From NCBI RefSeq assembly GCF_002929225.1, contig NZ_PISM01000004.1, positions 372,001 through 436,000 on the forward strand: a DNA stretch of 64,000 bases. Direction: 5' to 3'. The stretch comes from Stutzerimonas kunmingensis (GTDB lineage: Bacteria; Pseudomonadota; Gammaproteobacteria; Pseudomonadales; Pseudomonadaceae). A program made the position numbers and the translations under genes. The notes beneath the pieces are model-generated. The model had not been told where the DNA came from and searched no databases. It saw only the letters and a program-made list of their open reading frames with translations. Positions 41,791-51,582 of the stretch are shown here, piece by piece. Within the stretch, counting starts at the first letter, position 1. Each line of letters begins with the position of its first letter.

Positions 41791-42257
41791 TGCTGGGCAG
41801 GCTGCGTGCAAGGCTCGGTTATTTAACTGCCCGCAAATTGATGACGTCGCACTACGCGGTTCAGCAGCCGAAGATCTGGCGTTGGATGGAAGGGCAATTC
41901 GCGCGGATGGCGGCGCTGGGCGACGTGTCGGCGCAGAGTTTCTACGGTCATATCCTGTATTTCCGCGGGCGCGGCTATGGTGCCAAGCTGGAAGGCGTTC
42001 GCCTTCTAAGGCTGGCGGCCAAGGCGGGAGATGTGAAAGCGGCATATCAGATGGGCGTCATCAGCCTCAGCGAAGATGCCTCCCACGGCCCGGATGGCAG
42101 TGAGGCGGCGCGCTGGTGGTCCCAGGCGGCCGAGGCAGGGCATCCACTGGCGGCGGTTCGCCTCGAGCAACTGTATCGTGCCGGCGGCCACGGCCTGGCC
42201 GCAGACCCCCAGCAGGCAGATCGTTACAAGGCGAAGGCGGAGCAACTGGGGTTGTAG
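41790..42257 (+). CDS. Sel1-like repeat protein
   Basis: It has 155 residues with two to three SLR/TPR-like repeats (VRLLRLAAKAGDVKAAYQMGVISL, AARWWSQAAEAGHPLAAVRLEQLY, PQQADRYKAKAEQL). Such repeats scaffold protein contacts. No signal peptide. The ATG overlaps the preceding stop (TGATG), so the XRE-unknown-Sel1 genes form one coupled operon. The 3' end overlaps the converging EAL gene by 34 bases. Confidence 0.82.
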   Translation: MLGRLRARLGYLTARKLMTSHYAVQQPKIWRWMEGQFARMAALGDVSAQSFYGHILYFRGRGYGAKLEGVRLLRLAAKAGDVKAAYQMGVISLSEDASHGPDGSEAARWWSQAAEAGHPLAAVRLEQLYRAGGHGLAADPQQADRYKAKAEQLGL

Positions 42258-44020
42258 GCATCCTGCGTTGGCTGCCCTGCCTCGATCAGGTGGAAGCTCG
42301 GGCCGTTCACCTGTTTGGCAAAGCGCTTGGCCTCCGAAGCAAGGGCGGCGAGCCTGCCTGCATCCAGGCGGTCAGTGTGCTCCGGGTGCACGCTGACGAT
42401 CCCGATCGAGAGTGACAGCAGGGCATAGCGCTGTTTACGCCCGTCACGGCTGGTGGAAATAAAGCAGCCGGCCGCGAGGTGTTCTGGCTGGTAGAAGGCA
42501 CTGCTGCGAAGCGCGAAGGTGCTGTGCAAGTCGGCAATGCGCTGCTCCCAGTCGTGACCGCTTAGCACCAGCATGAAATCATCCCCGCCAATATGGCCGA
42601 CGAAATCCATCTGTGGGTCGACCCGGTCGTTCAGATATTGGGCCAGGCACAGCAGCACTTCATCGCCTTTGGCGTAGCCATACAGATCGTTGAAAGGTTT
42701 GAAGTTGTCGATGTCGACGTAACAGACCATCGCCCTACGTCGCTGTAGCAGCAGGCGGGTCAGGCACTGCTGGATAGGTACGTTGCCCGGCAACAGTGTC
42801 AGGGGATTGGCGTGGCGCGCCTGCTGAATCTTCAGTTCGGTTATCAACCTCAGAACATCGATGACGCGGCCCAGACCGAGGTATTGACCTGCCTGTGTGA
42901 TGACGAAGTCTTCCTCGATTCTTTGGCGCGCCCGGCTGGTGAGCAAGCGGCTGACCTGTTGCAACGACTGGTCGAGCTCGACGGCGAGGAAATCCGTGCT
43001 CATCAGGCGGCTAAGCGGTTTGCGTGCCAGCAGATCGGTGGCGTAGGGCTTGAGCAGCGCGTCGGAAATGAGATTACGGTGAAGTATGCCGACCGGCCTG
43101 GCGTCAACGTCCAAAACGGCGATCGAGTTCAGGGCCGGCTGCAGTCGAAACGCCTCGAGCATTTCAGCGACCGGACGTTCTGCGGCCATGGCGGGTTGTC
43201 TGATAAGCAGTCCGGACAGGTTGCCGGACTCCTCGCCCAGGACCGCCTGCTGGGCCTCCGGGGGTGGCAGGACCTCGTCGATGTCCTGGGCAGGCAACTC
43301 CAGCGGACGTCCAAGCAGATAGCCCTGCACCAGATCGATACCCATGCCGGCCAGCACCGCCAGTTCCTCGTGCAGTTCGATACCTTCGGCGATGACGTGG
43401 GCACGCGATGCGCGGGCGATCTTCAGGATGGATTCTACGAACTCGCGCTTCACGGGGTCGAGATGGATGCCGTCGATGAAATAGCGGTCGATCTTCACAT
43501 AGTCCGGTCGCAGCTCGGACCACAGGCGCAAACTCGAATATCCGGCACCAAGGTCGTCGAGCGCTATGCTGAAGCCCATCGAGCGATAGTGATGAAGCGC
43601 CTTGTCCAGCAGCTCGAGATCGTCGGCCGGTGCCTGCTCGGTCAGCTCGATGACCACGTTGTCCGCGGAAATCCCATAGGTGTGCAGCAGCTCGAGCGTG
43701 CGCCCGGGCTTGTGGGTCGCGTCAAGTAGCGTTTCCGGTGAGGCGTTGAGAAAGAGCTTGCCGCGTAGCGCCCCCTGGCTGTAACGCCGGCACGCTGTTT
43801 CGCGGCAGGTCATCTCCAGTTCGTTAAGCCGGCCGGCGTGGCGTGCTGTGGCGAGCAAATTGATCGGGGAGTGCAGCGGGCCGTTGGATGGTCCACGGCT
43901 GAGTGCTTCATAACCGAGAATGCGTCGCTCCGAAAGCGAGACGATGGGTTGGAACAGGGTGGTGATGTCGCCGTGAGCAAGGATATGTCCCAGCGTGCTC
44001 AACTGCTCGGTGACTGTCAT
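42224..44020 (-). CDS. c-di-GMP turnover protein: EAL-CBS pair-GGDEF
   Basis: It has 598 residues. The EAL domain (about 15-255) keeps YEALSRG, FLNAS, DDLGAGYSSL, VKIDRYFIDG and AEGIE, so phosphodiesterase activity is likely. Two CBS domains (about 265-390) follow, then a GGDEF domain (about 415-585) whose signature reads GGDDF. EAL-first order with a central CBS pair matches a Pseudomonas protein next to prc. Cytosolic; CBS domains may sense adenine nucleotides. Confidence 0.9.
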   Translation of the reverse strand: MTVTEQLSTLGHILAHGDITTLFQPIVSLSERRILGYEALSRGPSNGPLHSPINLLATARHAGRLNELEMTCRETACRRYSQGALRGKLFLNASPETLLDATHKPGRTLELLHTYGISADNVVIELTEQAPADDLELLDKALHHYRSMGFSIALDDLGAGYSSLRLWSELRPDYVKIDRYFIDGIHLDPVKREFVESILKIARASRAHVIAEGIELHEELAVLAGMGIDLVQGYLLGRPLELPAQDIDEVLPPPEAQQAVLGEESGNLSGLLIRQPAMAAERPVAEMLEAFRLQPALNSIAVLDVDARPVGILHRNLISDALLKPYATDLLARKPLSRLMSTDFLAVELDQSLQQVSRLLTSRARQRIEEDFVITQAGQYLGLGRVIDVLRLITELKIQQARHANPLTLLPGNVPIQQCLTRLLLQRRRAMVCYVDIDNFKPFNDLYGYAKGDEVLLCLAQYLNDRVDPQMDFVGHIGGDDFMLVLSGHDWEQRIADLHSTFALRSSAFYQPEHLAAGCFISTSRDGRKQRYALLSLSIGIVSVHPEHTDRLDAGRLAALASEAKRFAKQVNGPSFHLIEAGQPTQDAYNPSCSAFAL

Positions 44021-44041
44021 GGAGGTCTCTGGGTGTGAAAA

Positions 44042-44066
44042 GAAAAGGGCCGCAACGCGGCCCTTT
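44042..44066 (-). terminator. Terminator of prc
   Basis: AAAGGGCCGC and GCGGCCCTTT around a 3-base loop; on the minus strand it is followed by TTTTCTTTT. It lies between prc and the downstream EAL gene. Confidence 0.9.
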
Positions 44067-44119
44067 CATTTCACGATGTCGTGATGTCAATTTGATGACA
44101 TCGCGGCGTTCCACTCGAT

Positions 44120-46204
44120 TCAGTGCTTGGCCATCGCCGAGCTGAGACCGAGGTAATCGAGCAGAATGCGCCCGCTCTCGGAGAGGTAGGCATCATCCTC
44201 CGGCTTTGGTTTGTCCGCTTCCGCGTGAGGCGTGTTTTCGTCTTCCTTCTCCAGCTTTGCCAGTGGCTCCTCACCTTTGGCCAGGCGCAATGCATTCTCC
44301 AAGGCCAGCTGACGCTTCTCGATATCGGCCTGTTGTGCACGCCGCTTTTCTTCATTGAGGCTGACGGTGGTTTCGTGCATCAGCTCCTGGGCAAGCGCCA
44401 GACGATCGCGGGTGAAGACGAAGTCCGGGTTCTCGCCGGTGCGTGCTTCGTGGCGTGCCTTCAGCTCGGCGAGGAACGGCTTGAACGGGTTCATGTCCGG
44501 ATTGATCGCCGCGCGGATGCTGTCCCAAGGCAGCGCTTCCGGCAGCGCACTCTCACCGATTTCCTTGGTGTCGACATCGGCAGGGTAGCTGATGTCGGGA
44601 ATCACACCCTGATGTTGAGTGCTCTGCCCGGATACGCGGTAAAACTTGGCCAGGGTCAGTTTCAGCTCACCATGGTTGAGAGGCTGGATTGTCTGCACGG
44701 TGCCCTTGCCGAAGGTCTGGCCACCGAGGATTAAGGCCCGGTGGTAGTCCTGCATCGCGCCGGCGAAGATCTCCGAGGCCGATGCAGAAAGACGGTTGAC
44801 GAGGACGGCCAGCGGCCCCTTGTACAGCGCGCCGGTCTGTTCATCGGCAAGCACGTCTACGCGGCCATCGCTGTTGCGTACCAGCACAGTCGGCCCCTGA
44901 TCGATGAACAGGCCGGTGAGCTCGGTGGCCTCTTGCAGTGAGCCGCCGCCGTTGTTGCGCAGGTCGATGACCACGCCGTCGACTTTCTCTGCTTCCAGTT
45001 CGGAGAGCAGCTTTTTGACGTCACGCGTGGTGCTCTTGTAGTTCTGGTCCCCGGCGCGCAGTGCCTTGAAGTCCAGATAGAACGCTGGAATCTCGATCAC
45101 ACCGAGCTTGAAGTTCTGCCCCTGGTGTTCCAGGTTCAACACCGACTTCTTCGCTGCCTGCTCCTCGAGCTTCACCGCTTCGCGGGTAATGGCGACGACC
45201 TTGCTGCTTTGGTCATTCGGCGCATTGCTCGCCGGGATGACTTCAAGGCGTACGACCGAACCCTTCGGGCCGCGGATGAGCTTGACCACCTCATCCAGGC
45301 GCCAGCCGATGACGTCGACCATCTCATCGTTGGCCTGGCCGACGCCGACAATCTTGTCCGCTGGCGCCAGCTGCTTGCTCTTCTCCGCCGGGCCTGCCGG
45401 CACCAGGCGTACGATCTTCACGTGCTCGTTGTCACTCTGCAGCACCGCGCCGATGCCCTCGAGCGACAGGCTCATGTTGATGTCGAAATTCTCCGCGCTG
45501 TCCGGCGACAGGTATTGGGTGTGCGGATCGTAGGTCTGCGCGAAGGCGTTGATGTAGGTCTGGAAAACGTCCTCGCCACGGGTCTGGTTCAGGCGCGATA
45601 GCTGGTTCTTGTAGCGTTTGGTCAGCAGTTCCTCAATGGCCTTCGGCTCCTTGCCGGCGATCTTCAGACGCAATACCTCGTCCTTTACCCGTTTGCGCCA
45701 CAGGTCATCCAGCTCTGCGGTGTCCTTGGCCCAGGCGGCCTTCTCACGGTCGACCAGCAGCTCCTCGTCGACGCTGAAGTCGAAGCTGTCGACGCCCTTG
45801 TCGAGCAGGCTCAGGGCGTAGTTCAACCGGTTCTGCAAGCGCTCGAGATGACGGGAGTAGATGATGAAACCGGGTTCGAGATTGCCGCCCTTGAGGAAGT
45901 CGTCGAACTGGTTGCGCCACTTGCCGAACTCTTCGAGGTCGGATGCCAGGAAATAGCTGCGCGAGGGATCGAGCATCTGGATGTAGCTGTCGAAGATCTT
46001 TGCCGAACGCGCGTCGTTCAGCGGCGGCTTGTTGTAGTGATGGCGCTTGAGCAGTTCGACGACGTTCAGGCTGGCTATGACCTGGTCACGATCGGGTTGC
46101 AGGTAGTCCCAGTTCTCCGGCGTGCTGACGGCTTTGGCCATCGCCAGGGAAGCGTGAAGGCCGAAAAGGACGGCGAGAACGGTGCAGGTCAGCGTACGTT
46201 TCAT
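44120..46204 (-). CDS. prc: Carboxy-terminal (tail-specific) periplasmic protease Prc/AlgO
   Basis: It has 694 residues. Signal peptide (TLTCTVLAVLFGLHASLAMA), N-terminal helical domain, PDZ domain (about 240-325: LEGIGAVLQSDNEHVKIVRLVPAGPA), and an S41 protease core with the catalytic Ser in SASASEIFAGAMQD and Lys in QTFGKGTVQ. Degrades periplasmic proteins by their C-terminus; in P. aeruginosa it affects MucA turnover and alginate. ATG 46204 is used; ATG 46240 upstream is an alternative. Confidence 0.94.
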   Translation of the reverse strand: MKRTLTCTVLAVLFGLHASLAMAKAVSTPENWDYLQPDRDQVIASLNVVELLKRHHYNKPPLNDARSAKIFDSYIQMLDPSRSYFLASDLEEFGKWRNQFDDFLKGGNLEPGFIIYSRHLERLQNRLNYALSLLDKGVDSFDFSVDEELLVDREKAAWAKDTAELDDLWRKRVKDEVLRLKIAGKEPKAIEELLTKRYKNQLSRLNQTRGEDVFQTYINAFAQTYDPHTQYLSPDSAENFDINMSLSLEGIGAVLQSDNEHVKIVRLVPAGPAEKSKQLAPADKIVGVGQANDEMVDVIGWRLDEVVKLIRGPKGSVVRLEVIPASNAPNDQSSKVVAITREAVKLEEQAAKKSVLNLEHQGQNFKLGVIEIPAFYLDFKALRAGDQNYKSTTRDVKKLLSELEAEKVDGVVIDLRNNGGGSLQEATELTGLFIDQGPTVLVRNSDGRVDVLADEQTGALYKGPLAVLVNRLSASASEIFAGAMQDYHRALILGGQTFGKGTVQTIQPLNHGELKLTLAKFYRVSGQSTQHQGVIPDISYPADVDTKEIGESALPEALPWDSIRAAINPDMNPFKPFLAELKARHEARTGENPDFVFTRDRLALAQELMHETTVSLNEEKRRAQQADIEKRQLALENALRLAKGEEPLAKLEKEDENTPHAEADKPKPEDDAYLSESGRILLDYLGLSSAMAKH

Positions 46205-46378
46205 GGCTTGGGGGCGACGTGAGGCTAGGGAATAACGCATATTAGGCCATCTAAAGTAGGCGCCGGTTCGTTTTTCCGTCCGGCGGTGGAAAGCACAAGC
46301 CCGATGGTTGAGGTGGTCAAAGAAGGCCAGCGAGCGATCAGTTGGGTGGGCATAGATAGGAACCACTATGGAGGCAGC

Positions 46379-47341
46379 ATGAAGGCATTGCAAGGTATCG
46401 AGGGGCATCTGGAGTGGGCCGAGCGACCGGCTCCGGCGTGCGGCGATGGCGAAATCCGTATCCGTGTGGCTGCTGCCGGGCTGAACCGTGCGGACCTGCT
46501 GCAGCGAGGCGGACACTATCCGCCGCCGGCAGGTGTCACCGACATCCTGGGGCTGGAATGCGCAGGGGTGGTCGCCGAGGTCAGTGGGCGCAGCCGCTGG
46601 AAGGTGGGTGATCGCGTGTGCACGCTGCTGGCTGGTGGTGGCATGGCCGAGGAGGTGGTGGTCGATGCCCGTCACGCGCTGCCGGTTCCCGAGGGCATGT
46701 CGCTGCATGAAGCTGCGGTGATCCCGGAGGTATATGCCACGGCCTGGCTCAATCTCTATCGCCTGGGCGCTTTACTGGCCGGCGACAAGGTGCTGCTGCA
46801 CGCTGGCGCCAGTGGTGTTGGCTCGGCGGCGATCCAGTTGTGCAAGGCTTTCGGCAATCCCTGCTGGGTCAGTGTCGGCTCGGCCGAGCGGCTGGCCTAC
46901 TGTGAGTCGCTCGGTGCTCAGGGTGGTGTGCTGCGTGGTGACTCGCTCGAAGCGCTACGCGATTTTGGTCCGTTCGACATGATCCTCGACCCGGTCGGTG
47001 CCAAGTACGCCGCATTGAATATGCAGCTGCTGGCGATGGATGGGCGTTGGGTGATGATCGGCTTGATGGGCGGACGCAAGGCCGAGATGGATCTGGCTGG
47101 TTTGCTGGCCAAGCGCATCCAGTTGATCGGCTCGACCCTGCGCAGCCGCGACGCCGATTACAAGGCCGGGCTGCTGGCGGAAATGGAAGAGAAGGTCTGG
47201 CCGCTGTTCACCCAGGGCAAGCTTTCGCCGCGTCTGGAGCGAACCTTTGCCATCGGTGATGTGGAGGCTGCATTCGAAACGCTGGCCAGCAACACAGTGT
47301 CCGGCAAGGTGGCCCTGGTGATCGATAGCGCGCTTTCCTGA
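46379..47341 (+). CDS. NAD(P)H quinone oxidoreductase, zinc-independent MDR family (PIG3 type)
   Basis: It has 320 residues. N-terminal GroES-like fold (GEIRIRVAAAGLNRADLLQRGGHYPPPAG) and a Rossmann domain (LLHAGASGVGSAAIQLCKAFG). Zinc ligands are absent, as in quinone/enone reductases. GGAGG is before ATG 46379. Divergent from prc by 174 bp. Physiological substrate unknown. Confidence 0.9.
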   Translation: MKALQGIEGHLEWAERPAPACGDGEIRIRVAAAGLNRADLLQRGGHYPPPAGVTDILGLECAGVVAEVSGRSRWKVGDRVCTLLAGGGMAEEVVVDARHALPVPEGMSLHEAAVIPEVYATAWLNLYRLGALLAGDKVLLHAGASGVGSAAIQLCKAFGNPCWVSVGSAERLAYCESLGAQGGVLRGDSLEALRDFGPFDMILDPVGAKYAALNMQLLAMDGRWVMIGLMGGRKAEMDLAGLLAKRIQLIGSTLRSRDADYKAGLLAEMEEKVWPLFTQGKLSPRLERTFAIGDVEAAFETLASNTVSGKVALVIDSALS

Positions 47342-47432
47342 TCCGCATCGTCCTGATGTGGACGGAGCCAGATTTCGCTATGCCTTGATGGATCGAGCAG
47401 GTTTGCAGTGCTGCAGACCTGCCCGGTGCGGT

Positions 47433-48722
47433 TCAAGGCAACTGGCTGCTGGCGTAGAACGCGGTCAGTACCTTGACCAGATGCGCCAGGTCCTGGCTAC
47501 CCGCAAGCTCGCGGATCGAGTGCATGGCGAAGGTCGGCAGGCCGATGTCGACGGTACGCACACCCAGCTGACTGGCCGTGATCGGGCCGATTGTGGAGCC
47601 GCAACCCATGTCGCTGCGGGTGACGAAACTCTGCACCGGCACTTCGTTTTCCAGGCAGAGATGGCGGAAGAAGCCGGCAGTTTCGCTGCTGGTGGCGTAG
47701 CGTTGGTTGTTGTTCACCTTGATCACTGGACCAGCGTTGAGCTTCGGCCCGTGATTGCCGTCGTGCTTGTCGGCGTAGTTCGGGTGCACCGCGTGGGCAT
47801 TGTCGGCGGAAATCAGCAGGGAATGGCTGATGGCGCGCTGGAAGTCGTCCTCATCCGGCAGCACGCGACGCAAGACCTGCTCCAGGAACGGGCCATCCGC
47901 GCCGCACAGCGAAGTGGAGCCGACTTCCTCGTGATCGGTGCAGACCAGCACGCAGGTGTGCTCGGGTTCGGCGTTCAGCAAGGCCTGCAAGCCCGCAAAG
48001 CACGAGAGCAGATTGTCCAGACGCGCGCCGGCGATGAAGTCACCGTGCAGGCCGATGACCGCGGCGCTCTGGGTGTCGTAGAAGCTCAGTTCGAAGTCCA
48101 GCACCACGTCGGCGACCAGCCCATGCTCACGGCCGAGTTGATCGGCGAGCAGTGCGCGGAAGTCCGGGCTTTCCTGGCTGGCGATCTGGGCCAGAATCGG
48201 CGGTAGCTCGTTCTGCGCGTTGATGGCCCAGCCCTGATTGGCTTCCCGATTGAGGTGGATCGCCAGGTTCGGAATCGTCGCGATCGGAACCTTGAAGTCG
48301 ATCAGCTGGCTTTCGATGCGGCCATCACGGCTGTAGGTGACACGGCCGGCCAGCGACAGATCGCGGTCGAACCAAGGAGCGAGCAGGGCGCCGCCATACA
48401 CCTCGACACCCAGCTGCCAGAAGCCCTGGCGCTGCAGCTCGGGCTGCGGCTTGACCCGCAGGCACGGGCTGTCGGTATGGGCGCCAACCAAGCGCAGGCC
48501 GTGTTCGACGAGCGCCTTGCTGCCCAGCTGGAAGGCGATGATGGCCGAGTCGTTGCGGGTAACGTAATAACGCCCGCCCGCCTCGGTATGCCAGACCTCG
48601 CGCTCGTCCAGCGCACGGTAGCCGGCGGCCTGTAGCGCCTGGGCGAGATTCTGGGTGGCATGGAACGGGGTAGGGGACGCCTGCAGATATTCGATCAGGC
48701 CTTGGTTGAGAGCTTTGCGCAT
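47433..48722 (-). CDS. apeB: M18-family aspartyl aminopeptidase
   Basis: Zinc aminopeptidase acting on N-terminal acidic or other residues in the cytoplasm. It has 429 residues with metal ligands visible in [25 protein letters not shown] and a C-terminal HSIRE. The length and order match Pseudomonas ApeB. Ends convergent with the quinone oxidoreductase (about 90 bp without a clear terminator). Confidence 0.93.
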   Translation of the reverse strand: MRKALNQGLIEYLQASPTPFHATQNLAQALQAAGYRALDEREVWHTEAGGRYYVTRNDSAIIAFQLGSKALVEHGLRLVGAHTDSPCLRVKPQPELQRQGFWQLGVEVYGGALLAPWFDRDLSLAGRVTYSRDGRIESQLIDFKVPIATIPNLAIHLNREANQGWAINAQNELPPILAQIASQESPDFRALLADQLGREHGLVADVVLDFELSFYDTQSAAVIGLHGDFIAGARLDNLLSCFAGLQALLNAEPEHTCVLVCTDHEEVGSTSLCGADGPFLEQVLRRVLPDEDDFQRAISHSLLISADNAHAVHPNYADKHDGNHGPKLNAGPVIKVNNNQRYATSSETAGFFRHLCLENEVPVQSFVTRSDMGCGSTIGPITASQLGVRTVDIGLPTFAMHSIRELAGSQDLAHLVKVLTAFYASSQLP

Positions 48723-48835
48723 TTCGGACTCCGGACTGCAAGGTCACGAAGTCTATAGCATTCGACACCTGGTAATAAGCGCACCGGCACCGCCTGCATT
48801 TAGTAAGTGCAAGCGATGGCACGTGCTTGTCGTCA

Positions 48836-49471
48836 TCAGAACGGTGCGGGGCACTCGAAGCGCAGGCGCTCGCCGGTTTGCGGGTGGGTCAGGGTGAGCA
48901 TACTGGCGTGCAGACACAGGCGCTCATGGGCTTGCAGGGCTTGCTCGTGGGCATACAGGCGATCGCCGAGCAGCGGATGCCCGATCGACAGCATATGGAC
49001 TCGCAACTGGTGGGAGCGGCCGGTGATGGGGGTCAGCTCGACGCGGCTGTAGTCGCCGCAGCGTTCAAGCACGCGCCAGAAGGTCAGTGCGTGCTTGCCC
49101 AGCTCGTGGTCGACAACGTGGCGCGGTTTGGTCGGTGGATCGTAGCGCAGCGGCAGGTCGATGCTGCCGCTGTCCTGCTCCGGCTGGCCCCAGCACAGCG
49201 CGGTATAGGCCTTCTCCGTTTCACGATCATGGAACTGGCGGGACAGTTCGCGGTGCGTATCGGCATCGCGGGCGAGCACGATTAGTCCGGAGGTTTCCCA
49301 GTCCAGGCGATGCACGATGCGCGCTTCGGGATAGCCGTTTTCCTGCAGGCGGGTCACCAGGCAGTCACGGTTGTCTTCGGCGCGGCCCGGTACGGACAGC
49401 AGCAGGGTCGGCTTGTTGATGACCAGCAGGGCAGCGTCCTGATGGACGATCTCGATAGCGCTTAGAGGCAT
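48836..49471 (-). CDS. rluA: Pseudouridine synthase RluA (23S rRNA / tRNA)
   Basis: It has 211 residues, short form without S4 domain. The catalytic Asp is in RIVHRLDWETSGLIVLA; LPLRYDPPTKPRHVVD, GRSHQLRVH and GHPLLGDRLY are family motifs. Dual-specificity RluA modifies U746 of 23S rRNA and U32 of some tRNAs. Start ATG 49471 (GGAAAAGCGA upstream). It lies 61 bp after minE, the usual Pseudomonas neighbour. Confidence 0.93.
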   Translation of the reverse strand: MPLSAIEIVHQDAALLVINKPTLLLSVPGRAEDNRDCLVTRLQENGYPEARIVHRLDWETSGLIVLARDADTHRELSRQFHDRETEKAYTALCWGQPEQDSGSIDLPLRYDPPTKPRHVVDHELGKHALTFWRVLERCGDYSRVELTPITGRSHQLRVHMLSIGHPLLGDRLYAHEQALQAHERLCLHASMLTLTHPQTGERLRFECPAPF

Positions 49472-49532
49472 TCGCTTTTCCACAAACGAAGACGGCGACC
49501 CGTGGGCCGCCGTTTCTGTACGCCGGTTTCGC

Positions 49533-49790
49533 TCAGCGATCCGGCAGGGTGATATTGAGTTCGAGAATCGAGCAGCTGCCCTGGTCCTCGAGTGCAACCT
49601 GGACCTGATCGCTGTCGATGTTGACGTACTTGCGGATCACCTCGACCAGCTCTTTTTGCAGGGCCGGCAGGTAGTCCGGCTCGGTGCGCTGGCCCCGCTC
49701 GTGGGCGACGATGATCTGCAGACGCTCCTTGGCGATCGCGGCTGGGGTTTCCTTCTTCTTGCGTTCACGGAAGAAGTCGAAAAGGTTCAT
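49533..49790 (-). CDS. minE: Cell division topological factor MinE
   Basis: It has 85 residues. N-terminal anti-MinCD helix ([32 protein letters not shown]) and a C-terminal dimerisation domain ([17 protein letters not shown]). Drives MinD oscillation. Overlaps minD by 4 bases. Confidence 0.97.
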   Translation of the reverse strand: MNLFDFFRERKKKETPAAIAKERLQIIVAHERGQRTEPDYLPALQKELVEVIRKYVNIDSDQVQVALEDQGSCSILELNITLPDR

Positions 49791-50602
49791 TCGCGGCCTC
49801 CGAAAAGTCGTTGCAGGAAGCCCGGCTTCTTGACGTCGAGGAAGCGGTGCGCGACTTCCTTGCCGAGCAGACGGTCCACGGCGTCGCTGTACGCCTGGCC
49901 GGCGTCGCTCTGGTCGTCAAGAATCACCGGAATACCCTGGTTGGAAGCCTTGAGTACAGCCTGCGACTCGGGGATCACGCCCAGCAGGCGGATGGAGAGG
50001 ATTTCCTCGACGTCTTCGACGCCGAGCATTTCGCCCTTGGTGACACGCTCGGGGTTGTAGCGGGTCAGCAGCAGATGCTCCCGGATCGGTTCTTCGCCGT
50101 TCTCGGCGCGACGCGACTTGCTCGCGAGGAGGCCGAGCATGCGGTCGGAGTCGCGAACCGAAGAGACTTCCGGGTTGGTGACGACGATGGCTTCGTCGGC
50201 GAAGTACATCGCCAGGTGCGCGCCCTTCTCGATACCGGCCGGGGAGTCGCAGATGACGTATTCGAAATTCTTGCCCAGCTCGTCGATGACCTTGCCAACG
50301 CCTTCCTGGGTCAGCGCGTCCTTGTCGCGTGTCTGGCTGGCGGCCAGCACATAGAGGTTCTCGAGACGCTTGTCCTTGATTAGGGCCTGGGTCAGGGTTG
50401 CGTCGCCATTGATGACGTTGACGAAGTCGTAAACCACCCGGCGTTCGCAGCCCATGATCAAGTCGAGGTTCCGCAGACCGACGTCGAAGTCGACGATGAC
50501 AGTCTTGTGGCCGCGCAGAGCGAGGCCGGTACCGATGGCGGCGCTGGTGGTGGTTTTACCAACGCCACCTTTGCCGGAAGTGACTACGATGATCTTGGCC
50601 AA
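49787..50602 (-). CDS. minD: Septum site-determining ATPase MinD
   Basis: It has 271 residues. Deviant Walker [10 protein letters not shown] at residues 10-18, [10 protein letters not shown] and DSPAGIE, and a C-terminal amphipathic membrane-targeting helix ([11 protein letters not shown]). Recruits MinC to the membrane and is displaced by MinE. It lies 96 bp after minC. Confidence 0.98.
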   Translation of the reverse strand: MAKIIVVTSGKGGVGKTTTSAAIGTGLALRGHKTVIVDFDVGLRNLDLIMGCERRVVYDFVNVINGDATLTQALIKDKRLENLYVLAASQTRDKDALTQEGVGKVIDELGKNFEYVICDSPAGIEKGAHLAMYFADEAIVVTNPEVSSVRDSDRMLGLLASKSRRAENGEEPIREHLLLTRYNPERVTKGEMLGVEDVEEILSIRLLGVIPESQAVLKASNQGIPVILDDQSDAGQAYSDAVDRLLGKEVAHRFLDVKKPGFLQRLFGGRE

Positions 50603-50698
50603 GGTGATTCACCCTAAATATTTAAAAAATCGGGACCTTTCGCCGATTTCAGCGTCAGGATTGCCCGTTTGGTCCTTGAAAATTCGCGGCAGTATCCG

Positions 50699-51424
50699 TT
50701 AAAGGCGGGTGATGTTCAACACGTCGCCAGAGAGGCTGATCTGTACCGCTTCAGCCCAGAGAGGATCGCGTCGCAGGTCCTCGGCTACCTTGTACTGGCC
50801 GGCGATGGAGACCATTTCAGCGGTGAGTTGCTGACAGAAGATCCGCGCCGAAGTGTCGCCTTTGATACCCGCTAAGGCGCGACCTCGAAGCGGACCGTAG
50901 ACATGGATGTTGCCATCGGCGAGAAGTTCCGCACCGGGGCTCACGGGAGCGAGAACGATGAGGTCGCCGCCTTGCGCGTAGACCTGCTGGCCGCCGCGGA
51001 TGGGGGTGGTCACGACGCGGGTCGGGCGATAGACCGGCTCGGCTGGTTTGGCCGGGGTTTTCGAGCTCAGGTCGACCTGCCGCTCACGAGCACCGGAAGG
51101 CGGCAGCACCGGCAGATCGAGCACCGCGGCCGCCTCGAGGTGGGACGGTTCGCTGGCGCGCAGGGCCAGGGTACGCAGACGATGCTTGCGGCACAGGCTG
51201 ACCAGCGCAGCGATATTGATCTCGCGAGCCGCCTCCGGCAGCTTGTCCAAGGCCAGGACCAGCGGGGTGTTATTGAAGAAGTCCGGCGCCTGCTCGACCT
51301 TGGCCGCGAGTTGCTCGTCGAGACGCTCGATGTCGTTGCTGGCGAGTTCCAGCACGGTGATGGCGAGCATGCTGCCCTTGAGCTGGAAGGCTGGGGACTG
51401 ATCGGTGAGGTCGGCTTGGCTCAT
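50699..51424 (-). CDS. minC: Septum inhibitor MinC
   Basis: It has 241 residues: an N-terminal FtsZ-antagonist domain (about 1-105) and the C-terminal beta-helix (about 130-235: [34 protein letters not shown]) that binds MinD. A Pro/Lys/Ala-rich linker joins them. First of minCDE. Confidence 0.96.
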   Translation of the reverse strand: MSQADLTDQSPAFQLKGSMLAITVLELASNDIERLDEQLAAKVEQAPDFFNNTPLVLALDKLPEAAREINIAALVSLCRKHRLRTLALRASEPSHLEAAAVLDLPVLPPSGARERQVDLSSKTPAKPAEPVYRPTRVVTTPIRGGQQVYAQGGDLIVLAPVSPGAELLADGNIHVYGPLRGRALAGIKGDTSARIFCQQLTAEMVSIAGQYKVAEDLRRDPLWAEAVQISLSGDVLNITRL

Positions 51425-51582
51425 GGTCTGTCTGCTACGGTAAATGGCGAGGACTTATAGCGGGGCGCGTCGCTGCCTGCAACCCGCGAGCGGCCCGTGA
51501 AGCGATCGTCGGTGCGCTTGGGCTCGGTCAGCGCAGGCGTTTGCCGCTAGAATGCGTCGCTTCATCGGTTGTCGAGCTATTC

